Positions 23,306 through 34,300 of a stretch of DNA of 64,000 bases are shown here, in pieces. Origin of the DNA: Massariosphaeria phaeospora (Eukaryota; Ascomycota; Dothideomycetes; Pleosporales); the NCBI GenBank assembly GCA_011032825.1, contig JAADJZ010000023.1, positions 654,947 through 718,946 on the forward strand, given 5' to 3'. The notes under the pieces were generated by a model. It ran no database searches. It worked only from the letters and a program-made list of their open reading frames with translations, and was not told the origin of the DNA. Every line of letters starts with the position of its first letter. The first letter of the stretch is position 1. The position numbers and the translations under genes are program-made.

Positions 23306-23800
23306 GTTAGTCGACGGAGTGCGAATTAAGATTCGGTGCGAGGGTCCAGTGCGAATTTGAGGAAGGCTGGTATGGAAACGAGGCTCTCTACTTGATGCCC
23401 AGGTACCAAAGTCACTCGTCCTTATCGAGCTTCTTCCGGTTGCAGCTACTATAATCGATCTAGAGCACTTGATCAGCGGCGACAACGCGAGAAGGAGGAG
23501 AATGCTTACGTAGCAAGTGGCTTGATTGCTCTACACGCACAGGCAGAAGACTTGTTGCTCTTGTGATGTGCAGTCGTCTGTTGATGGCTATACTGTTCTA
23601 CTTCCTGCCGTACTTAGTCTTACTACTCTTGATCTTAGCGATGTTGAAGCCTAGATAGCAGCTTGTGTCGTTAGTTCGTCAGAGTAGTTAGTGACGTACT
23701 CTACGCTGGGAAAGTCGACGTTAGAGGTTTAAATACTTCTGCTCTCGCGCGAAACTAGACAAAAGCTTATCTATACTATGTTCATCTAATCTAAGAGTGC

Positions 23801-24846
23801 TTAGTAGCTTGCAGGCATCGTAGCTACCTTCCCGCCGTCTACGAGCATAACAGATCCATTAACATAGGAACCAGCTCTGCTCGCAAGATACAAGAAAACC
23901 CCAGCAATGTCCTCATTCGAGCCAGCTCTCTCTGCTGGTATATAGCTGCGCGCCAACGCGCCTTCCTCTGAAATGTCCTTCTCTTTGCTAATCTTGAAGG
24001 GAGTAAGCAACGGTGTGGACATATCTGACGGAAATACTGCCAGCTTTTAGCATACTACAAGAGACAGGGTAGCAGATGGCAAATGCCTACATCCTAGAGC
24101 AATGGCGTTGAACCTGATTCCCCACGGAACACAGTATGTAGCGAATGTTTTGATGAGACTGACTACTGCGGCCTTGCTGCTCGAGTAGGCGAAGCCGTAC
24201 CGGGCGTCGCGCAGAAAACTAGCCATACTCGCTGTGGCCACGACCTGGCTTTTGGGATGATGCGACCGTCGTTTATTTCCCTCATCTAAAAGCTCGAGGA
24301 ATGCGAGAATAGTGTAGTAGAGACCCGTGCAATTGAGACCATAAACCTGAGTAAAGTCCACGGGCGGCGACGACCAGGCTGCCCGCACAAAGTCAGAGAC
24401 ACTGGGCCTCGCAGTTAGACCCTTCAGGGGAGGTCCAGCAGTGCCCGCATTTGGGACGAGGAGATTGATATAGCCAACCTCTTGCTGCACTATGTTTGCC
24501 GCAGCGCGGAGGCTGTCTTGTGAGGTCACGTCGGCGGCAAGGGGCTTGATGACGTTCGGATATCTGTCTGCTGTCTGCCGCAGCTTTTCCTCGTCGCGGC
24601 CGATGATGTACACACATGTGGCGCCATTCGCTGCGAGAGCTGTCGCAATCATCTTCCCGATGCCTGCAATTCCAGTCAGCCTCAGGATAGCGATGGAGCT
24701 GGGAACCTTGGAAGGCAAAACGTCACGTGGGTGTGCGTACAGCTCCTTCCCAGCCTGGACGGTCTCCACTTACCTGAGCCGCCGCCGGTAACCACGGCCA
24801 CGACATGCTGCACTCCGAAGAGCTGGCTGGACTCGAGAGCAGCCAT
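23801..24846 (-). CDS. Short-chain dehydrogenase/reductase (SDR)
   Basis: Model complement(join(23801..24036,24091..24663,24774..24846)), 293 aa. Introns have gtaagt and gtaggc donors and are 110 and 54 bp long. Splicing rebuilds the glycine-rich cofactor motif (VVTGGGSG/IGKMIA) across the first junction and NAIALG/LFPSDMSTPLL across the second. Other SDR landmarks are the ADVTSQDSL acidic motif, PNAGTAGPP (NAG variant of NNAG), ASMASF with the catalytic Ser, and the YSSSK active-site Tyr-Lys. The C-terminus VNGSVMLVDGGKVA is typical of classical SDRs. It is an NAD(P)-dependent oxidoreductase of unknown substrate, located 6.5 kb upstream of the PKS. Membership of that cluster is possible but not shown. 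Confidence 0.87.
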
Positions 24847-24979
24847 GTTGCATGTTGCGGGAAGGGGAGGCAGAGGGCATTCCAGGGCTGCACCTGCCCG
24901 CAGAGACGACACCTGCCACCCCCCCGGGCCTGCCTTCGATCATGTGACAGATGGGCAGCTCGAGGCAGGTGCCCGGGCG

Positions 24980-25135
24980 TGCCCGAGCCCGAGCCCGAGC
25001 CCGACCGAGCCCGAGAGCAGCCGGCTCGGGTAATCCAGCGCCTCCCTCCGCCTGGGCACCCCACCATCCACGACTCGCCCTGCACCATCACCATCACCAT
25101 CACCATCACCGTCACCATCACCGTCACCGTCACGA
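24980..25135. repeat. Two hexanucleotide microsatellites in a promoter
   Basis: A gagccc repeat lies at about 24,980-25,015 and a (caccat)n/(caccgt)n repeat at about 25,082-25,133. Both are within the 560-bp divergent intergenic region between the SDR gene and the small gene at 25409. The strand composition is strongly skewed to C. Confidence 0.85.
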
Positions 25136-25408
25136 ACTGCACGCTAGAGTGACTGCGAGCCCGTTGTGCCGTTTGGCGTTCCCGCGGCCGCCTGGTGCCC
25201 GCCCGTCGCCGTTGCAGCGTGCGCACAGGCAAGCCGCCCCCGCTGGTTTGGATGGCGGCGCCCGGCCTGCCACGGCCATGGCCATAAAGACGCCCCGAGC
25301 ATCCCCTCCATCCGCCAGCACTCCCTAGCACCACCTACCCTCTAAACCCAACCTTCGCCTCACCGGCACTGTCGAGCGACCTCAGCAACCTCACTCAGAC
25401 ACGTCATC

Positions 25409-25894
25409 ATGGCGGCCCCACTTCCGGTTGTTCTCTGCGGCAAGACCGAGCAGATAGGCGCAGGTGTCATCGCTACGCTGAAGCCCGAATTTGAAGGTAG
25501 CCATTCGGACCAGGGCCCGTTGCTGCCGTCTGCTAACCCGCACCAAGTCATCCACTTCGTGCTCACCCCAGAAGGCGGAAAGGCCCAGATCCCTACCATC
25601 TTGAGCGGCCAGAAAGATGTCACCACCGACTCTACACTGGGCACGAAGAACTACGAGCAGACCCCTGTCGCCATCTTGATCGGCGCTGGATACGACGACC
25701 AAGCCCTCGACGAGATGCGCGCGGCCGCCAAAGACGCCAAGGCTGTGCCGTGGCTGCGGCCCGACGTAACTAAGCCGGCGCCGCCGCTTGGACCCGAGTA
25801 CGGCAAGGCGCTGGTGGCGCGCATCAAAGAGACCATCAAGGACTTGTCAGAGCAGGGCAAGCTGGAGAACAACGGAGATGTGGTATGGTACTAG
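25409..25894 (+). CDS. Small conserved fungal protein of unknown function, 144 aa
   Basis: Model join(25409..25496,25548..25894). The 51-bp intron is in frame with the genomic open frame, but removing it joins KPEFE to VIHFVLTPEGG, a smoother sequence than the Ser/Pro-rich read-through. Notable segments: PVVLCGKTEQIGAGVIATLK near the start, AILIGAGYDDQALDEMRAAA in the middle, then VPWLRPD and a C-terminal helix GPEYGKALVARIKETIKDL. The predicted alternation of strands and helices suggests a small Rossmann-like or flavodoxin-like fold, but I recognise no named family. It ends 53 bp from the convergent AflR-like gene. Confidence 0.7.
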   Translation: MAAPLPVVLCGKTEQIGAGVIATLKPEFEGSHSDQGPLLPSANPHQVIHFVLTPEGGKAQIPTILSGQKDVTTDSTLGTKNYEQTPVAILIGAGYDDQALDEMRAAAKDAKAVPWLRPDVTKPAPPLGPEYGKALVARIKETIKDLSEQGKLENNGDVVWY

Positions 25895-25947
25895 AGTCGA
25901 GTCCTATTGTGCTCTGCATGTGTCATCTACAGTATTCAATATGGCTA

Positions 25948-27102
25948 TTATTTGCTTTTGATTTGTTGTGTTGCTCGGTACAGTTCCTTCCTCAACCACA
26001 TCCCCATCAGTGTATAAATGTCTCCAGCATTGCCAAAATCCCCTTCGGCATCCAGTGGTTTGCTCGAGAAGCGCTCGACGACCTTGGCTGTTTTCCGCAG
26101 CTCGCTGAGCAGGAGTAACCGACGCATCGTCTGCTGATCTTTTTCGTCAAGGTCGAAGCCTTTGATTGTCATGCCTGAGCTGTCGATTGGCGCCATCGAG
26201 TTAGGACGGGCGATAGAGAATGACGTCTCCGACGCTGGAGGAGACAAGAGCTGGGCGTCATAGGATACTGTTGGGGTGGACACGAGCCGACTTGCGTATT
26301 GGTACAGCTCGAGGACGCGAGCGACAACCGAGGCACTCAACATGGCGAGATGGGGTTCTTTGGAGCAGCCACAGTCGAGCATTTGTGACACTGCGTGGAG
26401 TGCCTCCCCGTTGACCGACAAACTATCGTCGAGCTCCGCTACGTATCCTGGTTCGTGACGGTGCAATAGGTCGAGAGCGGACCGAGCCCGGGAGTAACAT
26501 GGCTCCGGCAGTGTACAGCCAAAGCTATCCTCAGTGACACTACTGCCGGTGTCCGCCTCGCCACTACTGACGGTTTCGCCCGACGAACGTGCTGCGTTTT
26601 CACCCAGTGATGATAAGTCGAGTGGCTCCGTAAAGAACTCGGTCAGATCCAGATGCTGAGACGACTGGTTGTTGCCAAGGAGCCCTTCAGCCGTGCCATA
26701 CCGGCAGGCCATGTCCTCGACATGACTATCCGGGGTGAAGGAAATATTTTCCGCTGGGTTGGAAGTGGAGAAGAATGGAAGATGGTCCGAGACCGTACCT
26801 GACCATTGGGCGGGGACTCGTCGATTGTAGGCCAAGCCTCGGTCTGTGTGTGTTGGTCGCTTCGTCACTCGTCCTCCGCGGCGATCGAGTCCGTGGATAG
26901 CTCTCGCATTGCATTTCCCATGCTTGCGGGATATCCCATAGACACAGTCTGATCTCGAGGCAATGCAGCGATTGCAACGGGGACGTGACTTGTCGCACTT
27001 GACTTTGGCTGCCGCGCAACTATCGCATGATGTGCGTAGAACGAGTGATGCAGGTGGCGAGGGCATGCTGGGCGAAGGGGTTTTGGGAAGCAAATCGTCC
27101 AT
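25948..27102 (-). CDS. AflR-type Zn(II)2Cys6 regulator
   Basis: 384 aa, single exon. The N-terminus has the Zn2Cys6 cluster LRTSCDSCAAAKVKCDK, then CNRCIASRSDCVYGISRKHGK. The CDSCAAAKVxCDK plus SRKHGK form is characteristic of aflatoxin-regulator (AflR) like proteins, usually pathway-specific activators of polyketide clusters. The C-terminal region has ALDLLHRHEP, CGCSKEPHLAMLSASVVARVLELYQ and a final helix-rich segment matching the AflR regulatory domain. The gene starts 4.2 kb upstream of the PKS start, with a rhodopsin-domain gene between. I looked for TCG-N5-CGR sites in the PKS, OMT and P450/FMO promoters and found none close to the starts, so regulation of that cluster is inference from position and family only. 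Confidence 0.85.
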   Translation of the reverse strand: MDDLLPKTPSPSMPSPPASLVLRTSCDSCAAAKVKCDKSRPRCNRCIASRSDCVYGISRKHGKCNARAIHGLDRRGGRVTKRPTHTDRGLAYNRRVPAQWSGTVSDHLPFFSTSNPAENISFTPDSHVEDMACRYGTAEGLLGNNQSSQHLDLTEFFTEPLDLSSLGENAARSSGETVSSGEADTGSSVTEDSFGCTLPEPCYSRARSALDLLHRHEPGYVAELDDSLSVNGEALHAVSQMLDCGCSKEPHLAMLSASVVARVLELYQYASRLVSTPTVSYDAQLLSPPASETSFSIARPNSMAPIDSSGMTIKGFDLDEKDQQTMRRLLLLSELRKTAKVVERFSSKPLDAEGDFGNAGDIYTLMGMWLRKELYRATQQIKSK

Positions 27103-27898
27103 GTTGTTCTTGCGTTGGCAGGTAGCCGGAGTCCGATGTGTTGGTCTCTTGTCAAGTACATATCAACGAGAGCTGCTGACCATGTGCAGCCGCATCAACA
27201 GGTCGAGATACTCCTTTGAGCGAATAACGACTGGGGCTGCTATCCCGAGCCTGAGGGCTTCGACGGACATGACATGGAATTCTGAGTTGCGTCAAACCCC
27301 AACGCCGGATGGAGTGTTCTTTGCCGTGATAGGTCAGGTCAGTTGAGTATGGTACCGCCAGCCGCACTGACGCGTAAATAAACGAGGCGCGAGCGAGCGG
27401 TCTGAAAACTCGTCTACACACGAACATCACACTCCGTTACATCTCGGAGTCCGAGAGCGCCACACCAAGGAGCAACTAGGCAGGTAGCCTCGTAGTGCTA
27501 GCGCAGCACGAACGCGGTGCCACTCAGATTTCGCGAATCTATTACTTACAACGGCGTCTGCATGGGGCTAGCGGGAAATCAAGCTTTGGCCCCCGTGTGT
27601 TGAACATCTGCCCATGGCCACTCCGACTGTTCAGCTTCTGGTTCGCCGGGAGTAAGAGCTTGGGTTTTTGTCCCCGGCCTCTGCCTACTCCTGTATGCAC
27701 CGACCTCGGAGACCTAGTAATGGCGCTTCCAGAATGCGGGCAAACCGAAAAATACGGACATTGATGGTGTACCCCGCTGAGTACTCTATATTGCTCTCAC
27801 AAACCAGTTCTGGGACCCTATATTCTTCACCGATCCATTCGGCCATCGATCGATCCACTTTTCCGCAGAGCAGGCTTCTACTATCTTTCACCGAAACC

Positions 27899-29210
27899 AT
27901 GCTTCTCTATCATCTTCTTCGTGCTCGACAGGAGCCGGCGCCGACACCTGTTGATCCTAACAAAGTGCATGAAAACGAGGTCAAGCTCATTGCTGTCTCC
28001 GTCTTTACTATCTGCCTTGCAATGGGTTCTACCGCCTTGAGGTTTGCGGCTAGAAGCAAAAGGAAGCTCAAATGGGAGATGGACGACTACTGGATGCTCG
28101 GTGCAGCGGTGTGTGAATGTTCTATTCCTACATTTTGGACCATTCTGATATACTTCTAGTTGGCAATAAGTGCCGACGCTGCTTGCTATCTGGCTGGTAA
28201 GTATCTACGTCTTGACTTTATTGGACATGTCTCACCATTTTCCAGCTATACGGTTTGGTTTCGGCCACAGTATGCAAACCCTTCAGCCCGAGCAACTGAG
28301 AGGATTCTTCATCGTTTGTAACACCTTCTATGTATGCTTGAACGCGCTGACACACAGAACAGATCGCCTTCACGACCTTCCTCCTCTATGGAGTGGCTGT
28401 CATGGCAGTCAAAATGTCCGTCTTGCTCTTCTACCGCCGTACTTTCCCCGTGGAGAACTTCAAGAAATGGGTTTGGTTCTACGGCGCACTCAACATCATA
28501 TGGTTCCTCACGATCACGTTCGTTTCCGTCTTCCAGTGCAAACCTGTAGCAAAAGCTTGGGACGACAGCCTCGAGGGCCGTTGCGTGAACTACTTGCACC
28601 TGTTCCTTGCTATCCAGGCTGCCAACATCGCGCTTGACATGGCTATCTTGATGCTGCCAATTCGTGTAGTGTGGAACCTGCAGATTTCTCGCCCCAAGAA
28701 GATTGGTCTCATTGGCATCTTCGCACTGGGCTTTCTGTGAGTCGTCCCTGGCGGGTGTTTGTCCCACCCCCACTGACATTACCAGGTCGGTCATTTTCGC
28801 GATCGTTCGACTGTGGGTTCTCATCCGAGACCAATTTCAGTCTGACATCACCTGTACGTTGACCAGCCCCATTCATGTATCTGCACAACTGTACTAACCA
28901 CGCCGCAGACGAAACGGACACGGCGCTTTGGTCAGTAGTCGAGCCGGCTTTCGAGATCTTCTGCGCCTGCCTGCCATGCCTTATCCCCTTCCTGAAATCG
29001 GCCAAGCTTCCTGGCTGGGTCTCGACGAGCATGTTCTCCTCGCTCATCAAGCGAAGCCGAAGCGATCAATCCTATCCCTACAGAAGCTCGAAGGGTTACC
29101 AAAGCACGGGAAGTGGAGGGACAACCAAGAAGACTGCGTCCACGTCCGTTACGAGCAAGTCGAGCAACGACGATATCCCGTTTGCGACATATGCGAGCAA
29201 TCAAGTATAA
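27899..29210 (+). CDS. Second seven-transmembrane rhodopsin-domain protein
   Basis: Six-exon model join(27899..28108,28160..28196,28246..28313,28363..28736,28786..28853,28909..29210), 352 aa. All junctions are in frame with usable donors (gtaagt, gtgagt, gtacgt, and weaker gtgtga and gtttgt). Segments agree with the fungal rhodopsin-domain family: LRFAARSKRKLKWEMDDYWML, FGFGHSMQTL-EQLRGFF, VKMSVLLFYRRTF, WFYGALNIIWFLTITFVSVF-C-P, LDMAILMLPIRVVWNLQI-KKIGL, then FAIVRLWVL and WSVVEPAFEIFCACLPCL. The C-terminal tail is Ser/Thr-rich. This and the gene at 14212 are only distantly similar. It is the gene nearest the PKS on its left, so it may belong to the cluster, for example as a sensor, but that is a guess. 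Confidence 0.82.
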
Positions 29211-31320
29211 CCAGCTTTCGTTTGGGACGAGTATAGGCACTACTACGGAGTTGAGGAGCGGGTGAACGACGGAGTATTCTTTCGGATTAGTGTATACGAT
29301 AACGTCTGTATGGTTTCTTCCTGTTGATATTATTCCATTGCTCAGTTTTGGGAGGCATGATGCAAAAGCATCAATCCGATAAACCAGAAATCCCGTAATC
29401 TCGATAATTGATAGATTTTACCAACATACACCCTTGTTCAGCTTTTGTCTATATCTCTGCAATATATTGAAACAAGCAAAAGAGTCTGTTCGAGAGATTC
29501 GGGCAGCTTCTGAGGTTCCAGAGACGGCATGGAAGAATGCCATGTGAGTTGATCACTGTGCATCTGCGGACTCACAATTGAGGCCACGTGTGTACGTGAT
29601 GCGTTCAATCAGGAAGCTGGCATGCAGCGGTACGGCACCGCTGTCCAGGGCGTGCCTCGGGTGTATTCATGGACGTACCGCGAACCTACCCAGCAGGTAG
29701 CACAAAGGTATGCCACGGGCCCCGGGAGTGGAGGGGCGTTCCATAATGGGGCATATTGTCCCATCATCGCTGTCGCCATGTGCGGCTCACCAGCGACACA
29801 GCCTCGCAGCAGGGACATGGGTAAGCCTGTAGCCTGTACTTCTCTACTGGTAAGCTGGGGCGCATGCCCGGGGTTGCACCTCGTTTTCCTCGGAAGATGG
29901 TCGGATTTGCAGGAGAAGGCACGGGGCCAATCCTGGCGGCGCACTTTCCCCGCAAGCTGACTTGCATCTCGTCGTTTGTTCGCTAGTTTTGTCGACGTTC
30001 GGTCCCCGCAGACCTGGTTCTCGACTGCTTCAACTGCTCGGCGCTGGGTTCGCGCGTCATGGCGGCGGACGTGTGGTGGTGTAGGTGGTATGGTGGCGTC
30101 TGCTCCCCCACCACGACGCCTGCACTACGGTTCGCGCGGCTCGTATGGTGCGTGCCCAGTCCGTATGGGTGCATGGGTGGACCGTGGGGGGGAGAACATG
30201 CCCAGGTGGCACGGTCTAGGTATGCTATCCGCCGCAAGTTTGAGCTTTGCGGAACCTTTCTCTAGGTATGCTACAAAGGGTATGGCTCTATCGCGCGTCA
30301 ATACTTTCTCTTCTCCCCTTCAGCATTCGCGCCAACTTTGGCCCTATCGCGCGTCAATTCCACGCATAAACAGACTAGACGCGGGTCCGTCATCTCAGTG
30401 GATCAGCAAATCAAAGGTCGGTTGAGTCATCTCTTGGCTAGCGCCGAAGCGCCGTCGCCCCTCCAGGTCCCGCCCGTGCCCCGGCCCCCATCCATCAACC
30501 TCATCCCAGCGACCTCATCGCAATCGCAATCGCCTTCGCCTCAGAACCAATCTATCCCCCGTCCCGCTTTGCGCACCATGGCGACACGGCAGCTACCTTC
30601 CCAACTCCGATATTAATCGCCATGCCGCGGGCGGCAGCTTCTTACCAAGAGCAGCCTTGGCCAGAGTACTCCCACCTATCTGTCAGGACGCTTCCGTGCA
30701 TCTACCCCGGAGCATCTCTTCATCGGGCTTCCTTGTACAGAACGCCGTCAGCGACGCCACCATATCTCCCAATATGTCCAAGACATGTCGTTGAGAAGCG
30801 CTCGTCACGCGCGGCTTTCGGAAACCGAGCAGCTCTAGACAGTTCGTTGCGAGCTTACGGTACTTCAGCGAGATGAGATCGGGCTTTTCAAGGCTGCTAC
30901 CAGATAGAAGCGCATTCCCTTGTGGGGCACGTCTAGATCTGACTTGGCAAGTCCCGTTGTCTCGGTATATCCCTCAGCTAATCAGCGGAAACTCCCAAGT
31001 CCTCAGCCGGAGTCCGTGGTCCAGACTCTACCCGTCGTAGACGCTCAAGTCTGAGGCCCGCTATTCCAAACGGTAATTTGTCAAAGTTTACAGTCCCGTT
31101 GGGAGGATTCGGGGGTGGGACACGGAACGGTCGCTTACACGATTAGGTAGGCATGCTGCATGCGACGACCATCAGATTGATATCTCTAGACGCCAGCGAA
31201 TGGGGGTTCGTTACCACTTCAGCAGTCTCGGTATTTCCGTCTCTCTGGGTCAAGTTAATATACACCGTCGCATCGTTACACGAACAACCCTCTGGCTTCC
31301 TTGTTCTATATTGCACAATC
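29211..31320. other. 2.1-kb intergenic region upstream of the PKS, with a 15-bp direct repeat
   Basis: No credible gene in either strand. The phrase ctatcgcgcgtcaat occurs at 30288-30302 and again at 30344-30358, 56 bp apart, about 1 kb upstream of the PKS ATG. The phrase ctaggtatgcta also appears twice (about 30219 and 30262). These could be remnants of a local duplication or regulator sites. A single TCG-N5-CGG match lies at 29992, too far from the start to interpret. Confidence 0.4.
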
Positions 31321-34300
31321 ATGGAATCCCATAACTATTCTACTCGTTGCGTTTCACATATCTATACCTTTGGAGATCAGACACCAGATGTATCAAACAA
31401 TCTATCTGCGCTCCTTCATCTCGCACCACGCGATGTCTTATTGACCGCATTTCTAGATGGTGCTCACCGAGGGCTGCGTGCCGAGCTAGGAAGGCTCCCC
31501 GCATTGGAATCATCATCTTTGCCTAGATTCTCAAGCATTCGAAACCTCGTGGCTTTGAGCCGTCAAAGATGTCTGCCTCCAGCCTTTCATCCAGCCTTGA
31601 CATGTATATACCAACTTGCTTGCATCATCAGGTTGGTCTCTCGCAGAAAGCTCTTCACATCAGAACTGACTCGAATTAGTGGCGGCTCCAAAAACCGCCA
31701 TCTGTACACTTCTCACGAGGGCGTATTCGTGGTGGGCTCATGCACAGGATCGCTAGCTGCCGCTGCCGTCGCGGGAGCTTTGACAATGTCCGAGCTGGTG
31801 GAATCCGGCATAGAGGCAGTGCGAGTCGCATTCCGATTAGGAATATGCGCAGTGAGGAATGGCCGAGCCGTTGAAGAAAGTTCTAGTGATGTGTCACGTT
31901 CATGGACTATCATCGCTTGCGGACTCTCTCTACACCAAATAGAGCGTCGCCTAGCGGACTTCTCTAACCAGAAGGTAACCTTACCTACTTGGTACGAACT
32001 ATGTGCAGTACTAACGCCTTTCCAGGGTTTACCAGCTGCTTCTCGTCCCTATGTCAGTGCAATTGGGGAGAGCAGCACCTCAATTAGCGGTCCGCCATCA
32101 ATCTTAAAGACTCTCGAAGAGGAGTGCTTCGATGACTCCCGCATACTGGAATGTCCCACATCTGCACCATTCCACTCGTCGACACTTTTCTCACAATACG
32201 ACATAAATGCGATCTTGGAACCGCTGTCCACAGAAGCGAGAAATAGGAAAATCAATCTCCCTCTGATATCATCGTTTAGCGGGAAGCTGAGCAACGCTCG
32301 TACGTACGGTGACCTCCTAGGTGAAGTAGTCGAAGACATCCTCTGCAACCCTATAGTCTGGGAAAATATCATCCATGGCGTTGCCCACCTCACTTCCTTT
32401 CGCCGCCACCAACAGATCAACGTAATACCCGTGGGAGTGAACAGCCAAGCTACAGCTCTCTACAATGCACTGCACCAGAGAGGTTTCAGTGCAAATCTGT
32501 TGAAGGACATTTTCTCGACTCTGGAATCGGAAGTAATCGAGAACTTCAAGACCCCATCAGGAAAGTCAAAAATTGCTATCGTAGGCGTGTCCGGGCGGTT
32601 TCCCAACGCAGATGACATGGATGAATACTGGGACATCCTGTTCAAGGGGCTCGACGTGCACGATATTGTCCCTGAAACCCGCTGGAGTCTGAACCACTTC
32701 GACCCATCAGGGAAACGCAAGAATACTAGTCGGACCAAGTTTGGCTGTTGGCTTAAAAAACCCGGCCACTTCGATGCACCATTCTTTGGGATTTCTCCAC
32801 GAGAGGCTCTCCAGATGGATCCGGCCAGTCGCATCGCATTGATGACCACATACGAAGCAATGGAGCAAGCCGGTGTGGTGCCAGATTCGACTCCCTCATC
32901 GATGAGAGACCGGATCGGCGTTTTTTATGGCGTCACAAGTAATGATTGGATGGAAGTCAACAGTGCCCAGAATATCGACACCTATTTTATACCTGGAGGA
33001 TGCAGAGCATTTATACCTGGCCGCATAAATTATTGCTTCAAGTTCACCGGGCCGAGTCTTAGCATAGACACAGCGTGTTCATCAAGCTTGACCGCACTGC
33101 ACACCGCCTGCAATGCTCTATGGCAAGGAGATATTGATATGGCCGTCTCTGGAGGTACCAATGTCTTAACAAACCCAGACTATACGGCTGGTCTAGACAA
33201 GGGTCATTTCTTATCGAAGACGGGTAATTGCAAGCCGTTTGATGATGGCGCAGATGGTTATTGTCGAGGTGAAGGAGTGGTCACCCTGATACTGAAACGC
33301 TTGGAGGACGCCGTCGCAGAGAATGACCCCATCATCGGCATTATAGCAGGTGCGCATACGAACCACTCTGCTGAGGCAGAGTCGATCACCAGACCACATG
33401 CCGACATCCAAAAGGCTGTCTTCAGCACTATCATGAACGATGCTGGTGTTGTTGCCGATGACATTGGCTACGTCGAAATGCACGGAACGGGAACCCAAGC
33501 GGGCGACGTGGTGGAGATGAAATCCGTGCTGGAAACCTTTGCATCACCACAACCTAGAGAAGCACCCCTGTATCTGGGATCGACAAAAGCCAATATAGGA
33601 CACGGAGAAGCTGCTTCAGGTGTTTCGAGCGTGGCCAAGGCCCTCCTCATGCTCCGCCACAACACCATCCCTCTGCACTGCGGCATCAAAACCAGGCTCA
33701 ACCGCAAATTTCCGGACTTGAATAATCAAAACGTGCATATTGCGCGGGAATCGCTTCCATGGGAAAAGGAGGCGAAGAAGGCGCGCCGCTTGTTTGTCAA
33801 CAATTTCAGTGCAGCTGGTGGTAACACTGCTGTACTTATAGAAGATGCTTTTGAGGCACCTGAGCTATCGGTCGACTTACGGACATCGCACATCATCACG
33901 CTATCAGCAAAGAGTTCAAGTGCACTCTTGCGTAATGCCGAGTCTATGCTAGATTTTCTCAAGACTACCACCACATCGGACGGGATGCTTTCGTCGTTGG
34001 GATACACGACAACGGCGCGTCGAACGCATCATGCTCATCGCCTAGCCGTATCCGGGTCTAGTATAGAAAGCATCACATCAGATTTGCAAAAGGAAATCAG
34101 TCAGTACATTCCAGCAAAACCTACAAAGAACAGTCCCCGTATCGTGTTCGCGTTCACCGGAAACGGAACCCAGTACCCAGGCATGGGAAAGGAGCTTTTC
34201 GAGAACTTTGCCTCCTTCCGAGCCGACATACTTCGTCTAGATCAGCTGGCACAGACACAAGGGTTTCCTTCGATCGTGCCCTACTGCTCCACATCGATCG

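Noticed and set aside
29600..30880. Several open frames of 70-150 codons upstream of the PKS
   Set aside because: Frames on both strands overlap, none has a domain or plausible introns; treated as intergenic.
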